Of a DNA stretch of 64,000 bases, positions 62,001 through 64,000 are shown piece after piece. The notes under the pieces were generated by a model. That model was not told where the DNA came from. It ran no database searches and saw only the letters and a program-made list of their open reading frames with translations. Within the stretch, counting starts at the first letter, position 1; each line of letters begins with the position of its first letter. The position numbers and the translations under genes were made by a program. This DNA comes from Zantedeschia hybrid cultivar (Eukaryota > Streptophyta > Magnoliopsida > Alismatales > Araceae), in NCBI GenBank assembly GCA_030544215.1, contig JARZZO010000013.1, forward strand, positions 1,169,001-1,233,000, written 5' to 3'.

Positions 62001-63465
62001 CTCAACAGCAGCTCTCTCAGCTTTTTCCCTGGCATCTGCTGCAGCTTTCTCTCTTGCAGCCCTTTCCCTTGCCATTCTGACTTCTGCAGCTGCTCTCTCT
62101 ATTGCTTCTGTCTCTGCTCTTTCCCTTTCAGCAGCCAGCTTTTCAGCTCTCTCCTTTGCCCCTATAGCAGCTCTTTCACGTGCTTCAGCTTGTGCCCTCT
62201 GAACAGCAGCTCGCTCTGCACGTTCACGTGCAGCTCTCTCAGCTTTCTGACGAGCTTCAGCAGCTGCTCTTTCTCGTGCTTCCCTGTTAGCCCTCTCAAC
62301 AGCTTGTCTAGCCTTTCCTCTTTCCCTTTCTCTCTCAAGTTCCATCTCTCTCATCTTGTTGAGCCTCCTCTGTTCCTTTTCTTTCTCCTCTCTTTCCCTT
62401 TGCTCTAGTTCACGATCAACTCTTCCTTTTTCTTTCTCATCTTCATCTCTTACGTGCTGTGCAGTTTCCCTGTTTTTGGAAGATCTTAAATCCCTCTCTC
62501 TCTCCCAGACTTCCCTGGCATGTTTGAATTTTGCTTCAGCTTTGTCCATAGCTTCCTTCATGGCAGCTGCAGATGCTGCAGCGGCCGAGGTTGTATCAAC
62601 CTCTTCTTCACCAGATGGCACTTCATCAACATAAACTTGAGGCTTGCCCATGGCAAAATCTTCAAATTCATCTATAGAAGAAACGGCAGATGTTTTTAAT
62701 GTATCATTATGTGATTTTCTGAATAGAGAACTTTGTTTTTGGGAAGAAGATTCATCAGATTTTGTTTTGGCATTTGAATCAACTGAAGAACTCTCATCCG
62801 TATTTGCAGATGGTGATTTAGTTCTGAAGGAAGGAGGGGGAGGTGGCCTTGAAGGAGGTGGAGCACTTGTAGGTTGTGTGAACAGAGGAATTTCAGAAAC
62901 ATTAAGCCATAGGTCCTCAGATATTCCAAAATTTTCTTCAGGTCTTTGGGAAGCTTTTATCTTTGTGTTTGTTTCATACAGATTGGCATTTGCACGTTTA
63001 GTTGGACTGCCATCTCTATTGACAGTTTTATGTGCCTCTGAAATTCTGCTAGACTTGCCAAATAGGGTTTGATATGAATCTCGATCATTATCCCCTGGGA
63101 CTGTCCTTGGTAAGATGTTATCAGAGGCCTTTGCTGAAGACCGCTCTCCAGGCACATTTCCAACAGTTTCTTGAGGGTTACGGCCCTTATGAATATTTTC
63201 CATATCAAATGAAAACGAAGGCATAGATTTCACTGAACCACCAAAACCATTAACATCATCAAAAACTCCTCCATCCTTAGAAGCAGCATCAGACTTCAAG
63301 CTTCCAGAAGGCTTGATATGTTCCAAGGGATCAGGGAACAACCCAGATGATGAATATGCTGTGGCAGACATTGTCTCAAGAACTACGAATGGATCTTCTG
63401 CCCCAGTAGCAGTTGATTTAGTTGAAGAAACAGATGATTGTTGGTGATTATTCTCTAATGGTTCT
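44097..63465 (-). CDS. Auxilin-related J-domain protein (clathrin uncoating co-chaperone), 5' end beyond window
   Basis: Exons in coding order: 63465-61815, 61719-61584, 61486-61389, 61207-61142, 60958-60869, 53143-52973, 44135-44097. All junctions are GT/AG with matching phases, giving about 749 residues; homologues have roughly 900, so N-terminal exons lie to the right. Domains: a DPF motif (63,387-63,395) of the kind that binds AP-2 appendages; Ser- and Pro-rich low-complexity sequence (APPPSRPPPPPS); a long Ala/Arg/Glu-rich coiled coil (about 61,900-62,620) of repeated ERAAxEAR units; an EIRRWAAGKEGNLRALL segment; and a C-terminal J-domain with the HPD motif (HPDK, 53,033-53,044) needed to stimulate Hsc70. 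The last coding exon supplies EAWNKFNSEELF and a TAG stop. Known for the family: it recruits Hsc70 to clathrin-coated vesicles for uncoating in the cytosol. The reading frame is intact in all exons seen, so the gene looks functional despite introns of 7.7 and 8.8 kb. Confidence 0.93.
44541..44724. mobile_element. Foldback/MITE-like element in the last auxilin intron
   Basis: The left arm (attacaaataactcctcc, then taatccaa) and the right arm (ttggatta, then gaggagctcttttgtaaat) are imperfect inverted repeats over about 45 bp. Weaker pairing may extend outward. No clear target duplication is found, so superfamily is open. Confidence 0.5.
45122..45640 (+). mobile_element. LINE 3' remnant (RTE-like)
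   Basis: A decayed frame reads HRVKAHWLKWRNASG, PLKLKGKFYRWL, then KKCVAEMKMLRWMCGKTKKD and KIRNEYY, later GWFGHVHR and KRIYVADPK. This is the C-terminal end of reverse transcriptase and the region after it in plant RTE-type LINEs. It ends in a short TGATGATGATGA tail (about 45,627-45,639), a simple-repeat tail usual for RTE elements. 5'-truncated, several stops and frameshifts, opposite orientation to the host gene. Confidence 0.75.
46156..46776 (+). mobile_element. Candidate TRIM element (two about 275-300-bp direct repeats around a primer site)
   Basis: Two diverged direct repeats start with atagtagccc (46,156 and 46,503) and end with ttaca or tacca-like words (about 46,456 and 46,776). 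Both contain a 'ctcatatcaaa/ctaatatcaaa' and a 'gggaggcttgga'-like segment. Between them are only about 46 bases, starting with tggtatcagca (46,460), a match to the initiator-Met primer site. Two short LTRs, a primer site and almost no interior fit a terminal-repeat retrotransposon in miniature. The LTR starts lack TG and no target duplication is seen, so the boundaries are uncertain. Confidence 0.5.
47850..50130. repeat. Roughly 41-bp degenerate minisatellite (GAGATCACTAAGATCAGACC...)
   Basis: More than 2 kb of head-to-tail units. The consensus begins GAGATCACTAAGATCAGACC, continues CATTGGATTTGTGTTCACGG, and returns to TT-GAG. A subfamily at about 48,960-49,300 has TGATAACGGACCTGATCGG in the second half. 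Many units are 10-20% different from each other, so the array is old. The hAT-type MITE at 49,763 sits inside it. It lies wholly within the last intron of the auxilin-related gene. Confidence 0.85.
49763..49947. mobile_element. hAT-type MITE (185 bp) with exact 8-bp target duplication
   Basis: Flanked by cttggatt on both sides (49,755-49,762 and 49,948-49,955). The ends are inverted: CAAGGATGGCAGTACCGGT on the left and ACCGGTACTGCCATCCATG on the right. The whole interior is a GGTACCGG/CCGGTATCGG microsatellite, itself largely palindromic. An 8-bp duplication and CA(A/T)GG ends fit the hAT superfamily. No coding capacity. Confidence 0.85.
50280..50640. repeat. AT-rich degenerate repeats (tatatgactta...tgtcat)
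   Basis: Recurrent words tatgactta and gtgtcata occur every 40-50 bases, followed by runs with 'aatgatcatat'. They follow directly on the minisatellite and may be a diverged extension of it or a separate repeat. Confidence 0.5.
50648..50916. repeat. 142-bp tandem duplication
   Basis: The segment beginning taggaaggttaggctaaagc (50,648) recurs at 50,790 with few changes and runs to about 50,916. The second copy lacks about 15 bases. From here to about 51,760 the DNA also carries many CACCTCCACC / GGTGGAGGT words. Confidence 0.85.
51771..51823. mobile_element. Tiny hAT-type MITE (53 bp) with exact 8-bp target duplication
   Basis: Flanked by tcaacaac on both sides (51,763-51,770 and 51,824-51,831). 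Ends CATGGTTGGCAGTACCGG and CCGGTACTGCCATCCATG are inverted repeats; only about 17 bases separate them. It is the same family as 49,763-49,947 and appears to be near the minimum that retains both ends. Confidence 0.85.
52194..52884. mobile_element. Mutator-like MITE (691 bp), long TIRs and 9-bp target duplication
   Basis: TTATATTTA flanks both ends (52,185-52,193 and 52,885-52,893). The terminal inverted repeats extend about 60 bp imperfectly: left GGGTTTGTTCAATATCAATC, right (reverse complement) GGGCTTCTTTGATATCGATC, both continuing to an AAATAAGTCC block. No transposase is present. The 9-bp duplication and long TIRs suit a Mutator-derived non-autonomous element. Caution: the left flank already holds a second ttgcttatattta copy. 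Confidence 0.7.
54110..54412. repeat. Imperfect tandem duplication of about 144 bp in auxilin intron
   Basis: The blocks near 54,188-54,270 and 54,332-54,412 share cactcagtg(g/a)atagaa(c/a)tatgtc and following words, and the segments before them also correspond. Origin unknown. Confidence 0.5.
55410..55615. mobile_element. Possible MITE in auxilin intron
   Basis: The left word tatgtttggtactgg and the right word cttaccaacata are loosely inverted, around a 'ggaataggat...' interior often seen in plant MITEs. No target duplication is established. Confidence 0.3.
57205..57320 (-). mobile_element. Au-like SINE remnant (tRNA-derived)
   Basis: On the minus strand the sequence reads GGAGCCCTGGTGCAATGGT, then TTGCTCTGTTGCAACCTGG and AGGTCAC, then a degraded B-box region and GGAAGC...AACAGCAGGAAAGCTGTGTG. 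This order matches plant Au-type SINEs, whose head is tRNA-derived with A and B boxes. The A box (TGGTGCAATGGT) is well kept; the GGTTCGA-type B box is mutated. It lies in the same orientation as the host gene, inside its 7.7-kb intron. Confidence 0.65.
57620..57733 (-). other. Unassigned coding-like segment
   Basis: The minus strand gives an open run beginning WFEELEKYNVELDEVRFAAS and continuing DAVEFKDKVRI, with acidic/basic alternation like a coiled coil, bounded upstream by an in-frame stop. It could be an orphan exon fragment or chance. It is not part of the auxilin-related frame, which is continuous across this intron. Confidence 0.3.
59049..59240. mobile_element. Possible one-ended hAT-like MITE with GAGCTCGAGC-type interior
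   Basis: TAGGGGTGGCAATGAGCTGA is a terminal motif often seen in plant hAT-type MITEs, followed by a run of GAGC/GCTC/CGAGCTTG words with strong self-complementarity. I do not find the matching inverted right end, so it may be truncated. Confidence 0.35.
59310..59375. repeat. Poly(T/C) and poly(G) low-complexity tract
   Basis: A ttttcttttctttt run followed by a G-rich run (gggggggagggaggggggtt), within the 7.7-kb auxilin intron. Confidence 0.8.
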
Positions 63466-64000
63466 CTGCCAAAGTAGTATCAGGTTAGAAAGATAAAACA
63501 CACTGGTGACCTCTATGGTCAACTAAAATGGAGGTCCAAATCCAGCACAAGACAGAAATGTGAATTGAACTGTATTTGCCTTGTCTACGCATGCAAATGA
63601 AGAGGAAAAAGAAAATATTGTACCTAAGTTTCCAGGAAACTGGTACAAGATACAGATAAGGACAAACTACAGCCACAACACATGACACTATGTTAAATGA
63701 CAACAAAAACTAAATAACTAATATGCATACAGGCAGCCTAAATAAAGAAACCTTAATGATGTTACTTGCGAAACCTTCTATGCTTAAGACAATATGTATA
63801 CGCCAAAGAGAGCTGGAACATTAGGAAGCAATAGGAGAGCATACAGGAAAGTATAGGCACAATGTGAACAAGACGAGCAGCAGAAGAAACATCCTGGCAA
63901 ATAATTTAGTACTAAGTTATATGCGAAAAAGAATTAGATTATCATTCTGCAGGGACTACAGAAAAAAATTAGAAGAAATATCTAATAATCACCAATCTTG
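63466..64000. other. Intron of the auxilin-related gene
   Basis: The large exon begins after an AG acceptor at 63,466. I see no further exon of the family's N-terminus up to the right edge. Confidence 0.55.

Noticed and set aside
61899..62408. Long + strand Ser/Cys/Phe-rich open frame (169 aa)
   Set aside because: It is the antisense shadow of the Ala/Arg/Glu-rich coding repeat of the auxilin-related gene, which has clear homology and splice sites.
1..64000. CRISPR array, bacterial operon, rRNA or intact tRNA genes
   Set aside because: The tandem repeats lack the repeat-spacer pattern of CRISPR, and no rRNA landmarks or intact tRNA folds were recognised. The only tRNA-like sequence is the decayed SINE head at about 57,300.

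Overview
This is a window of plant nuclear DNA: genes are split by long introns with GT/AG borders, UTR and intron DNA is AT-rich, plant microsatellites are common, and most of the centre is nested LTR retrotransposons. The two genes have clear flowering-plant homologues. The retroelement mix and very long introns suggest a large-intron monocot such as a palm, but that is inference. There are no bacterial-type operons, rRNA genes or CRISPR arrays.

Left part (1-14,200): the 5' two thirds of a minus-strand leucine-rich-repeat gene (ten exons, 5,509-13,023; its remaining 3' exons are not in the window), with its promoter/5'UTR at 13,024-14,200. Positions 1-5,508 would then lie in a very long intron. 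They hold an old hAT-type MITE, microsatellites and a broken ZF-HD/mini-zinc-finger pseudogene.

Middle (14,200-44,000): intergenic DNA with a 22-bp minisatellite, a stranded acidic-tail exon broken by a 317-bp insertion, then a stack of retroelements. A: a decayed Ty3/gypsy (Tat/Athila-like) element (18,172-25,995). B: an element with a 3.3-kb LTR inserted into the gag of A (20,115-25,254). C: the 3' half of a SIRE/Maximus-like element with an envelope-like remnant and a 2.4-kb LTR (about 26,005-41,267). D: a nearly intact but dead Copia element inserted into C (27,813-37,164), flanked by an exact 5-bp GATTT target duplication.

Right part (44,097-63,465, continuing past the right edge): a minus-strand auxilin-related (clathrin uncoating, J-domain) gene. 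Its last coding exon is only 39 nt and is separated from the J-domain exon by an 8.8-kb intron. That intron holds a LINE remnant, a possible TRIM element, a roughly 41-bp minisatellite over 2 kb long, two tiny hAT-type MITEs with exact 8-bp target duplications, and a Mutator-like MITE with a 9-bp duplication. A 7.7-kb intron upstream contains an Au-like SINE remnant.

The two host genes are not functionally linked by anything visible. The notable biology is the repeat content: short hAT-type elements with near-palindromic TACCGG-repeat interiors, a four-copy 19-nt motif and a palindrome array in the Copia leader, and an LRR gene built from identical 72-bp phase-1 exons.
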